Assembly (NCBI GenBank): GCA_017560085.1
Contig: JAFYPA010000120.1
Span: forward strand, 1-34,144
From: Clostridia bacterium
Lineage (GTDB): Bacteria > Bacillota > Clostridia > Oscillospirales > CAG-382
Length of the DNA stretch: 34,144 nt
Direction: 5' to 3'
This document shows positions 17,074-25,333 of the stretch, in pieces. The notes under the pieces were generated by a model. It saw only the letters and a list, made by a program, of their open reading frames with translations, was not told the DNA's origin and made no database searches. Each line of letters opens with the position of its first letter. Within the stretch, counting starts at the first letter, position 1. Both the position numbers and the translations under genes were made by a program.

Positions 17074-18159
17074 ATGTTTACGGATGGATATATGAATATA
17101 CTGATGTTTATATTTGCGGTCTTTGCCGTTCTTGGTGCTGTAGACTGCATTATAGGAAAAAGGCTCGGAATCGGTGCGGAGCTTGAAAAGGGTATAAATT
17201 CGCTCGGACCGTTGGCACTTTCCATGGTCGGGATGATATGCATCTCCCCTGTCCTTGCCAATCTGCTTCTTCCTGTTATAAAGCCTGTTTCGGAGATTTG
17301 CGGATTTGACCCTTCGGTGATTATTGGCTGTATTCTTGCGAACGATATGGGCGGTGCTCCGCTTGCGGTTGCGGTTGCGGAAAATACCTTCTGGGGAAAT
17401 TTCAACGGGCTTGTTATCGGAGGAATGCTTGGGGTTACGGTATCGTTTACTATTCCCGTAGCACTGGCAACGATTGACAAAAAATATCACAAGGATGTGC
17501 TGATGGGTATTCTTTGCGGTATTTGTACCATTCCCTTTGGCGGTATCGTTGCGGGACTTGTTCTCAAGTGCAATGCTTTGGAATTGTTGAAGAATCTGGT
17601 TCCGGTAATTGTGATATCCGCAATTGTTTCATTCGGGATTCTTAAATTTCCGTCTTTTACGGTTAAGGTATTTTCGGTATTCGGCAAGATTATCTCGGTT
17701 ATAATTTTCGCAGGACTCGGATGCGGAATATTTGAAAATCTTACGGGCTACGAAATTATTCCGGGAATGCTCAGTGTTACCGAAGGATTTTCCGTGATAT
17801 CGGGAATTGCAATTGTACTTGCGGGGGTATTCCCTCTTATCTTTGTTGTATCAAAAATTCTTGCAAGGCCGTTGACATTCATTGGAAGCAAGATGGGAAT
17901 TTCCTCGGATGCGGTACTCGGATTTGTTTCATCGCTTGCAAACAGTATTCCCGTTTTCAAAAAATGCGAGGAAATGGACAGCAAGGGGCGAATACTCAAT
18001 ATGGCGTTTGCGGTTTCAGCGGCGTTTGTGTTCGGTGATCATCTTGCATTCTGCACAGCGTTCAATTCCGAATTCGCGCTTTCTATGATTGCGGGCAAGC
18101 TTACTGCGGGAGTTCTTGCGGTTATACTTGCTTCAGTTATTTGCAAAAAGAAAATTTAA
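17074..18159 (+). CDS. EutH-like ethanolamine permease
   Basis: This 361-residue polytopic membrane protein matches the EutH family, which allows ethanolamine uptake and in enteric bacteria belongs to eut operons. The match is strong and colinear: GAVDCIIGKRLG, LGPLALSMVGMICISPVLA, the LANDMGGAPLA motif, GMLGVTVSFTIPVALATI, and near the end MDSKGRILNMAFAVSAAFVFGDHLAF with GKLTAG. About ten transmembrane helices are seen. The usual length is near 370-410, so this is a compact member. Two starts are possible, 17074 and 17092, both with weak ribosome binding sites; the hairpin at 17045-17072 abuts the first. It lies 34 bases after hydrolase copy 4, and no ethanolamine ammonia-lyase or microcompartment gene is in the window. 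Transport of ethanolamine, or of another small amine or alcohol, is inferred. Confidence 0.88.
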   Translation: MFTDGYMNILMFIFAVFAVLGAVDCIIGKRLGIGAELEKGINSLGPLALSMVGMICISPVLANLLLPVIKPVSEICGFDPSVIIGCILANDMGGAPLAVAVAENTFWGNFNGLVIGGMLGVTVSFTIPVALATIDKKYHKDVLMGILCGICTIPFGGIVAGLVLKCNALELLKNLVPVIVISAIVSFGILKFPSFTVKVFSVFGKIISVIIFAGLGCGIFENLTGYEIIPGMLSVTEGFSVISGIAIVLAGVFPLIFVVSKILARPLTFIGSKMGISSDAVLGFVSSLANSIPVFKKCEEMDSKGRILNMAFAVSAAFVFGDHLAFCTAFNSEFALSMIAGKLTAGVLAVILASVICKKKI

Positions 18160-18170
18160 TGCAAAAATAT

Positions 18171-18204
18171 AGTGCGTACTCAGAATCGGGTACGCACTGT
18201 TTTC
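18171..18204. terminator. Bidirectional terminator between eutH-like gene and rhaA
   Basis: AGTGCGTAC (18171-18179) pairs perfectly with GTACGCACT (18190-18198). GTTTTC follows on the plus strand, and on the minus strand the flanking ATATTTTTGC gives a T-run, so both converging operons can end here. Confidence 0.85.
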
Positions 18205-18219
18205 GTTTATGCTGTTAAA

Positions 18220-19470
18220 TTATCTCTTGAAGAGAACATCTGCCTCGTACTTCTTAACCATATCGAACCAGCCGAGACCTGTGGGAACGCCTGCCTTTTC
18301 GCAGTAGTAGTCCCATACTGCGTTGAAGGGATAGGACTTGAGCTCTTCTGTGTATACAAGTCTTGTTGTGTAGTCAAGCTTCTTGTCTGCTTCGAGAAGC
18401 ATTGCATTGGGTGCGAGCATTGCCATAAGGAGTGCCTTCTGTGTATTTCTTGCACCGATAACCCAAGCGGCGATTCTGTTGATGGAAGCATCAAAGTAGT
18501 CAAGAGCGATGTTAACTCTGTTTTCGTTGTTGTTTCTGATGATTTCCTGTGCGATTGCCTGAAGCTCATCATCCATAATTACAACGTGGTCACTGTCCCA
18601 ACGGATAGGACGGGATACGTGGAGAAGGATTTCATCAAGGTAAAGAAGGAGAGAAGAAATCTTACCGGAGATAACCTCGGTCGGATGGAAGTGACCTGCA
18701 TCGAGGGTAAGCATAACATCCTTGTTCTTCATTGCGTAGCCCATATAGAACTCGTGAGAGCCTACAACGTAAGCCTCTGTGCCTACAGCGAAGAGCTTGG
18801 ATTCAACTGCATCCTTTGTATACTTTGTGTCAAGCTTTTCTGCACAGATCTTATCGAGAGAGTCGAGAAGTCTTGCTCTGGGAGCGAGTCTGTCATAGGG
18901 GTTATCCTTCATACCGTCGGGAATCCAGATATTGTTGTTGGAGCGGATGCCGAGGCTCTTACCAAAGTATTCGGAAACCTTACGGCTTGTCTTACAGTGC
19001 TCAATCCAGAAGCTTCTGATACCTTCGTCGGGATGAGAAAGTGTAAGAGTATCGCTTGCCTTGGGGTGAGCGAAGCACGTGGGATTGAAGTCGAGACCGA
19101 TGTTTTCCTGCTTTGCGAAGTCTACCCAAGCGGAGAACTGGTCGGGAGTCTGTGCATCTCTGTCTACACCCTTCTTGGGCTCGCAGTAGATTGCGTGAAC
19201 GTTTGCCTTCTTAAGACCGGGAATCATCTTGAATGCAAAGGACATATCGGAGAAAAGCTCTTCCTTGTTTCTTGCCTTTCCGGGATAGTTACCTGTAACA
19301 GCAAGACCGCCGTCAAGTGCGCCTGCGCTTTCAAAGCCGGCAACGTCGTCGCCCTGCCAGCAATGGAGGGAAATTCTGATTTTTTCGAGTCTTTCGATAG
19401 CGGCATCTGTATCTACGCCGATAGCCGCATACTGTGCTTTTGCAAGCTCATAAGCCTTTGTAATTGACAT
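18220..19470 (-). CDS. rhaA: L-rhamnose isomerase
   Basis: This 416-residue protein interconverts L-rhamnose and L-rhamnulose, the first step of cytoplasmic rhamnose use. It is recognised over its whole length: [14 protein letters not shown] near residues 34-47, [26 protein letters not shown], the metal-binding segments HEFYMGYA and [30 protein letters not shown] and [16 protein letters not shown]. coli RhaA is 419 residues, so the length is normal. The ATG at 19470 is chosen because AAGGAG lies 9 bases upstream; an in-frame TTG at 19524 would overlap rhaB and read through a small tandem repeat. It is the last gene of the mutS2-AKR-rhaB-rhaA run, 37 bases after rhaB. No rhamnulose-1-phosphate aldolase (rhaD) is present nearby. 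Confidence 0.97.
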   Translation of the reverse strand: MSITKAYELAKAQYAAIGVDTDAAIERLEKIRISLHCWQGDDVAGFESAGALDGGLAVTGNYPGKARNKEELFSDMSFAFKMIPGLKKANVHAIYCEPKKGVDRDAQTPDQFSAWVDFAKQENIGLDFNPTCFAHPKASDTLTLSHPDEGIRSFWIEHCKTSRKVSEYFGKSLGIRSNNNIWIPDGMKDNPYDRLAPRARLLDSLDKICAEKLDTKYTKDAVESKLFAVGTEAYVVGSHEFYMGYAMKNKDVMLTLDAGHFHPTEVISGKISSLLLYLDEILLHVSRPIRWDSDHVVIMDDELQAIAQEIIRNNNENRVNIALDYFDASINRIAAWVIGARNTQKALLMAMLAPNAMLLEADKKLDYTTRLVYTEELKSYPFNAVWDYYCEKAGVPTGLGWFDMVKKYEADVLFKR

Positions 19471-19485
19471 TTTTGTATCTCCTTT

Positions 19486-19515
19486 AATTTTATTACTTGT
19501 AATTTTATTACTTGT
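19486..19515. repeat. 15-bp tandem duplication at the rhaB/rhaA junction
   Basis: The 15-base unit AATTTTATTACTTGT occurs twice head to tail, at 19486-19500 and 19501-19515. The right copy contains the rhaB stop codon on the minus strand; the left copy fills the short spacer before the rhaA ribosome binding site. It is probably a recent replication-slippage event. Confidence 0.9.
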
Positions 19516-21001
19516 TTTCGACAAGCTTTAAGTATCTGCCGTATGCTTCGTCCCACATATCGGCTGTGCCGATTTCACCGGGCTCGTACATATTGATTTC
19601 GAAGGAATTTGCAATAACCTCTCTTGCTTCCTTAACATTTGCGATTTCACCGTGAGCGATTGCCTGAACGGAAAGGTTTCCGAGAACTGTCGCTTCAACG
19701 GGACCTGCAAATACGGGTCTTCCGCAAGCCGCTGCAGTAAGCTTTGAAAGAGGAACCTCTTTTGTACCACCACCAACGATGTTGATGAAGGGTGCCTTCT
19801 TGCCTGTCATATCGTCAAGCTCTTCAACTGTCTTTCTGTAGCAAAGAGCGAGAGAATCAAAGATACATCTTACGATTTCGCCCTTGTTTTCGGGAACGTG
19901 CTGACCTGTCTTCTTGCAGTATTCAACAATTCTTGCGGGCATATTACCGGGTGTCTGGAAGGAAAGGTCGTTGGGGTCAATTATGCACTGAAGGGGCTTA
20001 GAACTCATAGCCATATCGGAAAGCTCGTTGAAGGAAAGCTTTTTGCCTTCTCTTGCCCACTGACGGCGGGATTCCTGCTCAATCCAGAGACCCATAATGT
20101 TCTTGAGGAATCTGATTTTTCTTTCAGCGCCGCCCTCGTTTGTGATGTTATAGCCGTATGCCTTGTCGTTTGTGATGGGCTCTGCGATTTCTCTGCCCAT
20201 AAGAGACCATGTACCGCTTGAAATATATACGAAGTCATCGTTCTTTGCGGGAACGGAGATTACTGCGGATGCGGTATCGTGAGAAGCCGCCGCAACAACG
20301 TCTGCATCAATATTGCCAACCTCGTCGAGAATTGCGGGGAGAAGCTTTCCGCACTTTGCTCCGGGCTGAACTATGTCACCGAGAATTCTTGTGGGGATAC
20401 CGAGCTTTTCAATCATATCGTAAGCCCAGTTTCTTTCCTTGGCGTCAAGCATCTGTGCTGTGGATGCGATGGTGTATTCAGTCTGCTTTACACCTGTGAG
20501 GAAGTACTTGAGAAGGTCGGGAATAAAGAGCATATTCTCTGCGTTTTCAAACACATAGGGACTGTCCTTTGCTTCCTTTGCGAGCTGGAAGAGTGTGTTG
20601 AAGTTCATGAACTGAGTACCTGTTCTTGAATAAAGCTCCTTCTTACCGAGGGCATTAAACACATCGTCCATAATACCTGTTGTTGTTCTGGGGTCTCTGT
20701 AGCAGTAAGGATTGCCCATAAGCCTTCCGTTCTTGTCAAGAAGACCGTAGTCAACGCCCCATGTGTCAATGGCGATGGACTTTATGTCCTTATTGTCGGA
20801 AAGAGCGCAGGTTCTGATTGCGTTCTTGATTTCCGTAAAGAGTGCGAGAGTGTCCCAGTAGAGATTGCCCTGAAGATTTACGACATTGTTGTCGAATCTG
20901 TGGATTTCCTCAAGCGAAATTTTGTTTCCGTCAAATTTGCCGACAATACCTCTGCCGCTTGATGCACCGAGGTCTATCGCAAGCATTTTCAAATCAGCCA
21001 T
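19508..21001 (-). CDS. rhaB: Rhamnulokinase
   Basis: This 497-residue FGGY-family sugar kinase phosphorylates L-rhamnulose to rhamnulose 1-phosphate with ATP. The N-terminal phosphate-binding loop [15 protein letters not shown], the [11 protein letters not shown] segment with the catalytic-base Asp region, [18 protein letters not shown], the SSGTWSLMG adenosine motif and the C-terminal [17 protein letters not shown] motif are all intact and typical of RhaB. Length fits E. coli RhaB (489). The ATG at 21001 has GGAGGA 5 bases upstream. It begins 16 bases after the aldo/keto reductase stop and is followed by rhaA, the usual partner. The last codons and stop lie in the 15-bp duplication. Confidence 0.96.
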   Translation of the reverse strand: MADLKMLAIDLGASSGRGIVGKFDGNKISLEEIHRFDNNVVNLQGNLYWDTLALFTEIKNAIRTCALSDNKDIKSIAIDTWGVDYGLLDKNGRLMGNPYCYRDPRTTTGIMDDVFNALGKKELYSRTGTQFMNFNTLFQLAKEAKDSPYVFENAENMLFIPDLLKYFLTGVKQTEYTIASTAQMLDAKERNWAYDMIEKLGIPTRILGDIVQPGAKCGKLLPAILDEVGNIDADVVAAASHDTASAVISVPAKNDDFVYISSGTWSLMGREIAEPITNDKAYGYNITNEGGAERKIRFLKNIMGLWIEQESRRQWAREGKKLSFNELSDMAMSSKPLQCIIDPNDLSFQTPGNMPARIVEYCKKTGQHVPENKGEIVRCIFDSLALCYRKTVEELDDMTGKKAPFINIVGGGTKEVPLSKLTAAACGRPVFAGPVEATVLGNLSVQAIAHGEIANVKEAREVIANSFEINMYEPGEIGTADMWDEAYGRYLKLVENK

Positions 21002-21017
21002 AATTTCCTCCGTTATT

Positions 21018-21941
21018 TCAGAATTTTATTTCCATAAGCTTTTCTTTGACCTTTATTACTCCCAACGAGTCCTCAAGCTGTGAAAGTCTTGAACAGTTTA
21101 TTATCGGGAATGTGTCAAAATCTGTATTTTTTGTAAGATAGGAAAGAGCTATCTGCGAGATTGAATAACCGCTCTCTCTAGATATTTCCTTTATCTTTTT
21201 ATAGATTTCTATATTGTAATCGCACAGGAATCTTTCCTTCGCCTTGGGTGAGAGCTCGTCCTTGTCATACTTTTCAAAGAAGCCCTTTGCCTGAGCGGAA
21301 AATGCGAATACGGGAATTTTGCTTTCTTTATAAAAGCTGTACTCCGACTCATCCATTACAGTAAGAGTAGTATCATAGATTTTTGCGGGCTTTGCAAGCG
21401 ACCACTGAATCTGGCTTGATGTCATTTTCGGAAGTCCGTGCTTTTCGGCGTAGGCGTTTGCCTCGTCAATTCTTTCGCCCTTCCAGTTGGATGCACCGAA
21501 GTATCGGATTTTTCCTTTTTTGACCATCTCGGCAAGAGTTTCCATTATACCGTCAACGGGAAGGCTTACGTCATCTCTGTGAAGCCAGAGAAAATCAATG
21601 TAATCGGTACGCAGAGCCTTAAGACTCAAATCGATGTCACTTTCTATTTCCTCTCTTGAAAGTCTGCTCCTTTGCATATTTCCGAGCGGAGGATGTGCGC
21701 ATTTTGTGGATATTACTATATCGTGTCGGATTTTTCTCTCAGCAAGATATTTGCCTATTACCTCTTCGCTTTTACCTGCGGTATAAAGTCGTGCGGTATC
21801 TATTGTGTTGCCGCCGAGCTCTGTGAAATAATTCATAAAGTCGCAGGCGGTTTTATAGTCCGTGCTTTCGCCGTAGTAGTCTGTTCCGAGGATTATTTCG
21901 GAGCAGTAGAGGTCTGTAATTCCAAGCTTTTTAATATTCAT
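21018..21941 (-). CDS. Aldo/keto reductase
   Basis: This 307-residue NADPH-dependent aldo/keto reductase has the full catalytic tetrad: Asp48 and Tyr53 in NTIDTARLYTAG, Lys80 in VISTKCAHPP and His121 in DFLWLHRDD. The barrel continues with GASNWKGERIDEA, SSQIQWSLA and a C-terminal FPIINCSRLSQLEDSL cofactor segment. It fits the YghZ/general-stress AKR branch. It starts 13 bases after mutS2 with a GGAGGT site and ends 16 bases before rhaB, so it is cotranscribed with both. In rhamnose catabolism the aldolase step yields L-lactaldehyde, and some AKRs reduce lactaldehyde to 1,2-propanediol. That role is possible here but only inferred from position. Confidence 0.9.
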   Translation of the reverse strand: MNIKKLGITDLYCSEIILGTDYYGESTDYKTACDFMNYFTELGGNTIDTARLYTAGKSEEVIGKYLAERKIRHDIVISTKCAHPPLGNMQRSRLSREEIESDIDLSLKALRTDYIDFLWLHRDDVSLPVDGIMETLAEMVKKGKIRYFGASNWKGERIDEANAYAEKHGLPKMTSSQIQWSLAKPAKIYDTTLTVMDESEYSFYKESKIPVFAFSAQAKGFFEKYDKDELSPKAKERFLCDYNIEIYKKIKEISRESGYSISQIALSYLTKNTDFDTFPIINCSRLSQLEDSLGVIKVKEKLMEIKF

Positions 21942-21954
21942 ACCTTACCTCCGA

Positions 21955-24414
21955 TTATTTAAGAGTAATAACGGTAACACCGCTGTCGCCCTCGCCGTAG
22001 TCACCCATTCTGAAGCTTGCTACTCGCTTGTCCTTTTTAAGTCTGCCCGTAATTGCAGCGCGCAGGGCTCCCGTGCCCTTACCGTGTACGACCGTTACCG
22101 AATGGAGATTTGCAAGGATTGCGCAGTCAATATACTTATCAACCTCCATCCATGCATCATCGCCAATCATACCACGGACGTCGATTTCGGAGCGGATATC
22201 TCTTGAAACCATAGGTGTCGACATACCGTTTCTATTGACCTTGCGAAGTCCGTTTGGCTTCTTTTTCTTAGGAGCTTCGTCTTTGATATCGGAAAGAAGT
22301 CGAAGGTTTTCTTTGTTTGTTTTAAGCTTTGCGTAGCCTACCTGAACGTGATACTGATCCTTGTCTATCTTCAGAATCTTACCCTCTTGCTTTAAATCCC
22401 ATACGAGGATTTCATCCCCTGCCTTGAATTCTCTTGAGGGCTTGTAGATGTTTTCCGCTCTTTCAAGGCTTATACCGAGCTTATCGCTTGCCTGCTTTAC
22501 CTTTGCGGCAACATTTGCCTTACTTGCGGCAATTGCCTTTGCAAAGTCCTCGGCTTCCTTTTTGCGTTTTATTTCCTCGAGCTCCTCGAAGATATAATCG
22601 GAAGCCGCCTTTGCCGAGTCAATGAGGCGTCTTGCTTCTCTTTCGGCTTTTGCTTCAAGCTCCTCGATTCTGCCGTTGAGCTCTTCCCTGTCCTTCTTGG
22701 CTTTTTCCTTTGCCTCGCGAAGCTCCTCCTTAAGCTTTCTTGCCTGCTCTCTTTCAGCTTCAAGTCCGCTTCTTGCATTTTCAAGCTCGTTAACGACCTC
22801 TTCAAAGCGTCTTGATGCACCCGGAACAAAGTCGTTTGCGGCTGAGATTATTGTTTCGTCGATTCCGAGTCTTTGTGCTATTGCAAAGGCATTGGAACGA
22901 CCGGGAAGTCCGATTGTGAGCTTATATGTGGGACGGAGAGTTTCAAGATTGAATTCGCAGGATGCGTTGGAAACTCCGTCTGTTTCAAGGGCGTATGCTT
23001 TAAGCTCCGCATAGTGTGTTGTTGCGGCACATAGGCATTCTATGCTTCTTATTCTCTCGAGAATTGCCTCTGCAAGCGCCGCACCCTCAATAGGGTCAGT
23101 GCCCGCACCGAGCTCGTCAAAGAGAACAAGTGAGCTTTCGTTGACCTTTGCGAGAATATCGACGATATTCACCATATGAGCGGAGAATGTGGAGAGTGAC
23201 TGCTCGATACTCTGCTCGTCACCGATATCGGCAAGGATATTTGTAAACACGGGAACAACCGAGCCGTCCTCGCACGGGAGGTGAAGTCCCGACTGTGCCA
23301 TAAGCGAGAAAAGACCAAGAGTTTTGAGTGTAACCGTTTTACCGCCCGTATTGGGACCTGTGACAACAAGCATTTTATAGCCGTTGCCGATTGATACATC
23401 TATCGGTACAACCTTTTCCTTATCAAGGAGAGGATGTCTTGCCTTTTTAAGATTTATTGTTTTTCTGCTTGTGACTATCGGTGAGGAGGCGTTCATTCTG
23501 AAGGAAAGCTCTGCCTTTGCAAATACAACGCCGAGGTCACAGAGAATTGAATAATCCGTTTTTAAAATTTCCGAGAATCTTGATACCTCGGTTGTAAGGT
23601 GGAAGAGAATCTTTTCGATTTCAGCTTCCTCCTTGACCTCAAGCACACGGAGCTCGTTGTTTGCCTCAACAACCGCCATAGGCTCGATAAAGAGGGTTGC
23701 TCCCGAAGCGGAGGTATCGTGTACAAGACCCTTGATTTCGTTTCGGTATTCGGCTCTTACGGGGATAACGTATCTGCCATTTCTCATCGTGATAATGTTT
23801 TCCTGGAGATACTTTGAATACTCGCCCGAAACATATCTCTGGAGGCTGTCCTTTGCCTTATTGCCTGCGATTTTCATTTTGCGTCTGATGTCGTAAAGCT
23901 CGCTTGTGGCGGTATCCGCAATCATATCCTCGCCTATTATGGCGTTGGTGATTGATTCGTGAAGGTATTTATTCGGAACAAGTCTTGAGGAGAATTCGTA
24001 AAGAGTGGAATCGGGGCTTACCGTTTCGCCGAAATAGTGGATTATTGAGGACGTTGCACGGAGCACATCCGCAACGGCGAGAAGTTCAATGGTATTTAGT
24101 GATGCTCCCTTATCCGCTCTGAAAAGGGCGTTTGATATATCCTTGATTCCGCAGAATGAAGGTGCTCCCTTTGTCATTACAAGATTCTTTGCCTCTGTCG
24201 TCTGCTTCTGCATTGTGACGATAAAGTCACGGGAAACGGACGGCATAATTTCCTTTATGGTCTCCTCACACCCCTCAAAGGGAGCGCAGTCGGAAAGCAT
24301 ATTCAATATTTTATCGAATTCAAGTGTCACAACCGCCTTTTTGAATCCGTCAAAGGCTATGCTGTTTACCGAATCCGAGGTAAAAATTCTGTTTTCTTCC
24401 AAGTTACTGTTCAT
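21955..24414 (-). CDS. mutS2: MutS2 (endonuclease/ribosome-rescue ATPase)
   Basis: This 819-residue protein is MutS2, an ABC-type ATPase with a C-terminal Smr nuclease domain. In bacteria it has been linked to suppression of recombination and, in B. subtilis, to splitting or rescue of collided ribosomes. The core has Walker A TGPNTGGKT, FDELGAGTDP (Walker B) and TTHYAELKAYA. A long charged coiled coil follows, and the C-terminal Smr domain has IDVRGM and VVHGKGTGALR. The start at 24414 (AAAGGA 5 bases upstream) is preferred over 24441 because the -10 box at 24450-24455 would place transcription start almost on the earlier ATG. The N-terminal extension of about 27 residues before VVTLEFDKI is unusual but short. 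It heads the operon that contains AKR, rhaB and rhaA. Confidence 0.95.
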   Translation of the reverse strand: MNSNLEENRIFTSDSVNSIAFDGFKKAVVTLEFDKILNMLSDCAPFEGCEETIKEIMPSVSRDFIVTMQKQTTEAKNLVMTKGAPSFCGIKDISNALFRADKGASLNTIELLAVADVLRATSSIIHYFGETVSPDSTLYEFSSRLVPNKYLHESITNAIIGEDMIADTATSELYDIRRKMKIAGNKAKDSLQRYVSGEYSKYLQENIITMRNGRYVIPVRAEYRNEIKGLVHDTSASGATLFIEPMAVVEANNELRVLEVKEEAEIEKILFHLTTEVSRFSEILKTDYSILCDLGVVFAKAELSFRMNASSPIVTSRKTINLKKARHPLLDKEKVVPIDVSIGNGYKMLVVTGPNTGGKTVTLKTLGLFSLMAQSGLHLPCEDGSVVPVFTNILADIGDEQSIEQSLSTFSAHMVNIVDILAKVNESSLVLFDELGAGTDPIEGAALAEAILERIRSIECLCAATTHYAELKAYALETDGVSNASCEFNLETLRPTYKLTIGLPGRSNAFAIAQRLGIDETIISAANDFVPGASRRFEEVVNELENARSGLEAEREQARKLKEELREAKEKAKKDREELNGRIEELEAKAEREARRLIDSAKAASDYIFEELEEIKRKKEAEDFAKAIAASKANVAAKVKQASDKLGISLERAENIYKPSREFKAGDEILVWDLKQEGKILKIDKDQYHVQVGYAKLKTNKENLRLLSDIKDEAPKKKKPNGLRKVNRNGMSTPMVSRDIRSEIDVRGMIGDDAWMEVDKYIDCAILANLHSVTVVHGKGTGALRAAITGRLKKDKRVASFRMGDYGEGDSGVTVITLK

Positions 24415-24449
24415 AATTCCTTTCAAAGAAGGGTACTTCATCGTACCTC

Positions 24450-24478
24450 ATTATAATAGTAGCATATATTCTTTGCAA
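24450..24478 (-). promoter_or_regulatory. Sigma-A promoter of the mutS2-AKR-rhaB-rhaA operon
   Basis: On the minus strand, TTGCAA (24473-24478) and a perfect TATAAT (24450-24455) have a 17-base spacer. Transcription would start near 24443. No obvious rhamnose-regulator operator was recognised around it. Confidence 0.75.
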
Positions 24479-24533
24479 AAACAACCCATTATATTTTTAA
24501 GATAGGGTGTGATTTTAACCTTTCAGTGGTATG

Positions 24534-25313
24534 TTATTTTGCAAAATTTTTGGTATAGTAATCAAGAGTTCTGAATTTCTTTTCAAGCTGAACGGTGATA
24601 TAATGCTCGCAGATTGCGGAAAATTCCTTCTGTGCGAAGGGGTCAAGCTTGAAGGAAAGCATTTTTGCCTGCGGTACGGTACATACGTATTTTATTGCCT
24701 CAAAGGTCTCGGGGCTTATTTTATGACCGTCCTTTGTCGGCTCGTAGGTTTCCTCGCTCATACATTTATCGCAGACTATACCGCCCTGAGTAAGCTCAAA
24801 AATTATGTGCTTCGGCAAGGATTTAAGCTCGGAGCCGCAAAGTGCGCAGGAATCGAAATTCGGTGCGAAGCCCTGAATGCACATTGTCTGAAGCTCAAAG
24901 GCTGCTTTAATCATCCATTTCGGCTTTGCGGTAAGATTTGCAAGAGCATAAAGACAATTGAGAATAAGACGAAGCATATCCTGCTCCTCGTTTTCCTCAA
25001 CGCATACCTCGGAGAGAACCTCACAGAAGTATGATGCAAGTGCAACGGATTCTATATCATTGGAAAGTCCCGAAAAGGTATCCTTGACCTCTATTGCATC
25101 AAGCCAGAGCCTGTCGTCGCGCTTAACAAAGCAGAATTCGGAATAGCAGAAAAGATGTGCGCCCGCGCTTCTCTTACTGTTTACAGCCTTTATTCCCTTT
25201 GCCAGGACAGTCATTTTTCCTTTTTTGCCCGTTATGATTGTAAGCAGCTTGTCGTTATCGTTAAGAGGCAGCTCCTTTACAACAATTCCGTCAATTGTAA
25301 GATCGTATGCCAT
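24534..25313 (-). CDS. recO: DNA repair protein RecO
   Basis: This 259-residue protein is the recombination mediator RecO, which with RecR loads RecA onto SSB-coated single strands. The N-terminal OB fold begins DGIVVKELPLNDNDKLLTI and has KGKMTVLAKGIK. The middle is helical. The C-terminal zinc finger has Cys156-x2-Cys159 and Cys181-x2-Cys184, in SCALCG and CDKC. An AAAGGA site lies before the ATG. It starts 20 bases after the ybeY-era stop, in the conserved order era-recO. No clear terminator is visible between recO and the mutS2 promoter, so some read-through is possible. Confidence 0.95.
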   Translation of the reverse strand: MAYDLTIDGIVVKELPLNDNDKLLTIITGKKGKMTVLAKGIKAVNSKRSAGAHLFCYSEFCFVKRDDRLWLDAIEVKDTFSGLSNDIESVALASYFCEVLSEVCVEENEEQDMLRLILNCLYALANLTAKPKWMIKAAFELQTMCIQGFAPNFDSCALCGSELKSLPKHIIFELTQGGIVCDKCMSEETYEPTKDGHKISPETFEAIKYVCTVPQAKMLSFKLDPFAQKEFSAICEHYITVQLEKKFRTLDYYTKNFAK

Positions 25314-25333
25314 TTATAAAATTCCTTTATGTA

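Noticed and set aside
18172..19467. 431-codon open frame on the plus strand opposite rhaA
   Set aside because: It is fully antisense to a well-supported rhaA, has a Cys- and Val-rich composition unlike a real protein and no ribosome binding site; it is a codon-usage shadow.
24415..24441. Upstream ATG for mutS2 at 24441
   Set aside because: It would lie about two bases after the predicted transcription start and has a poorer context; 24414 is preferred, although leaderless use cannot be excluded.
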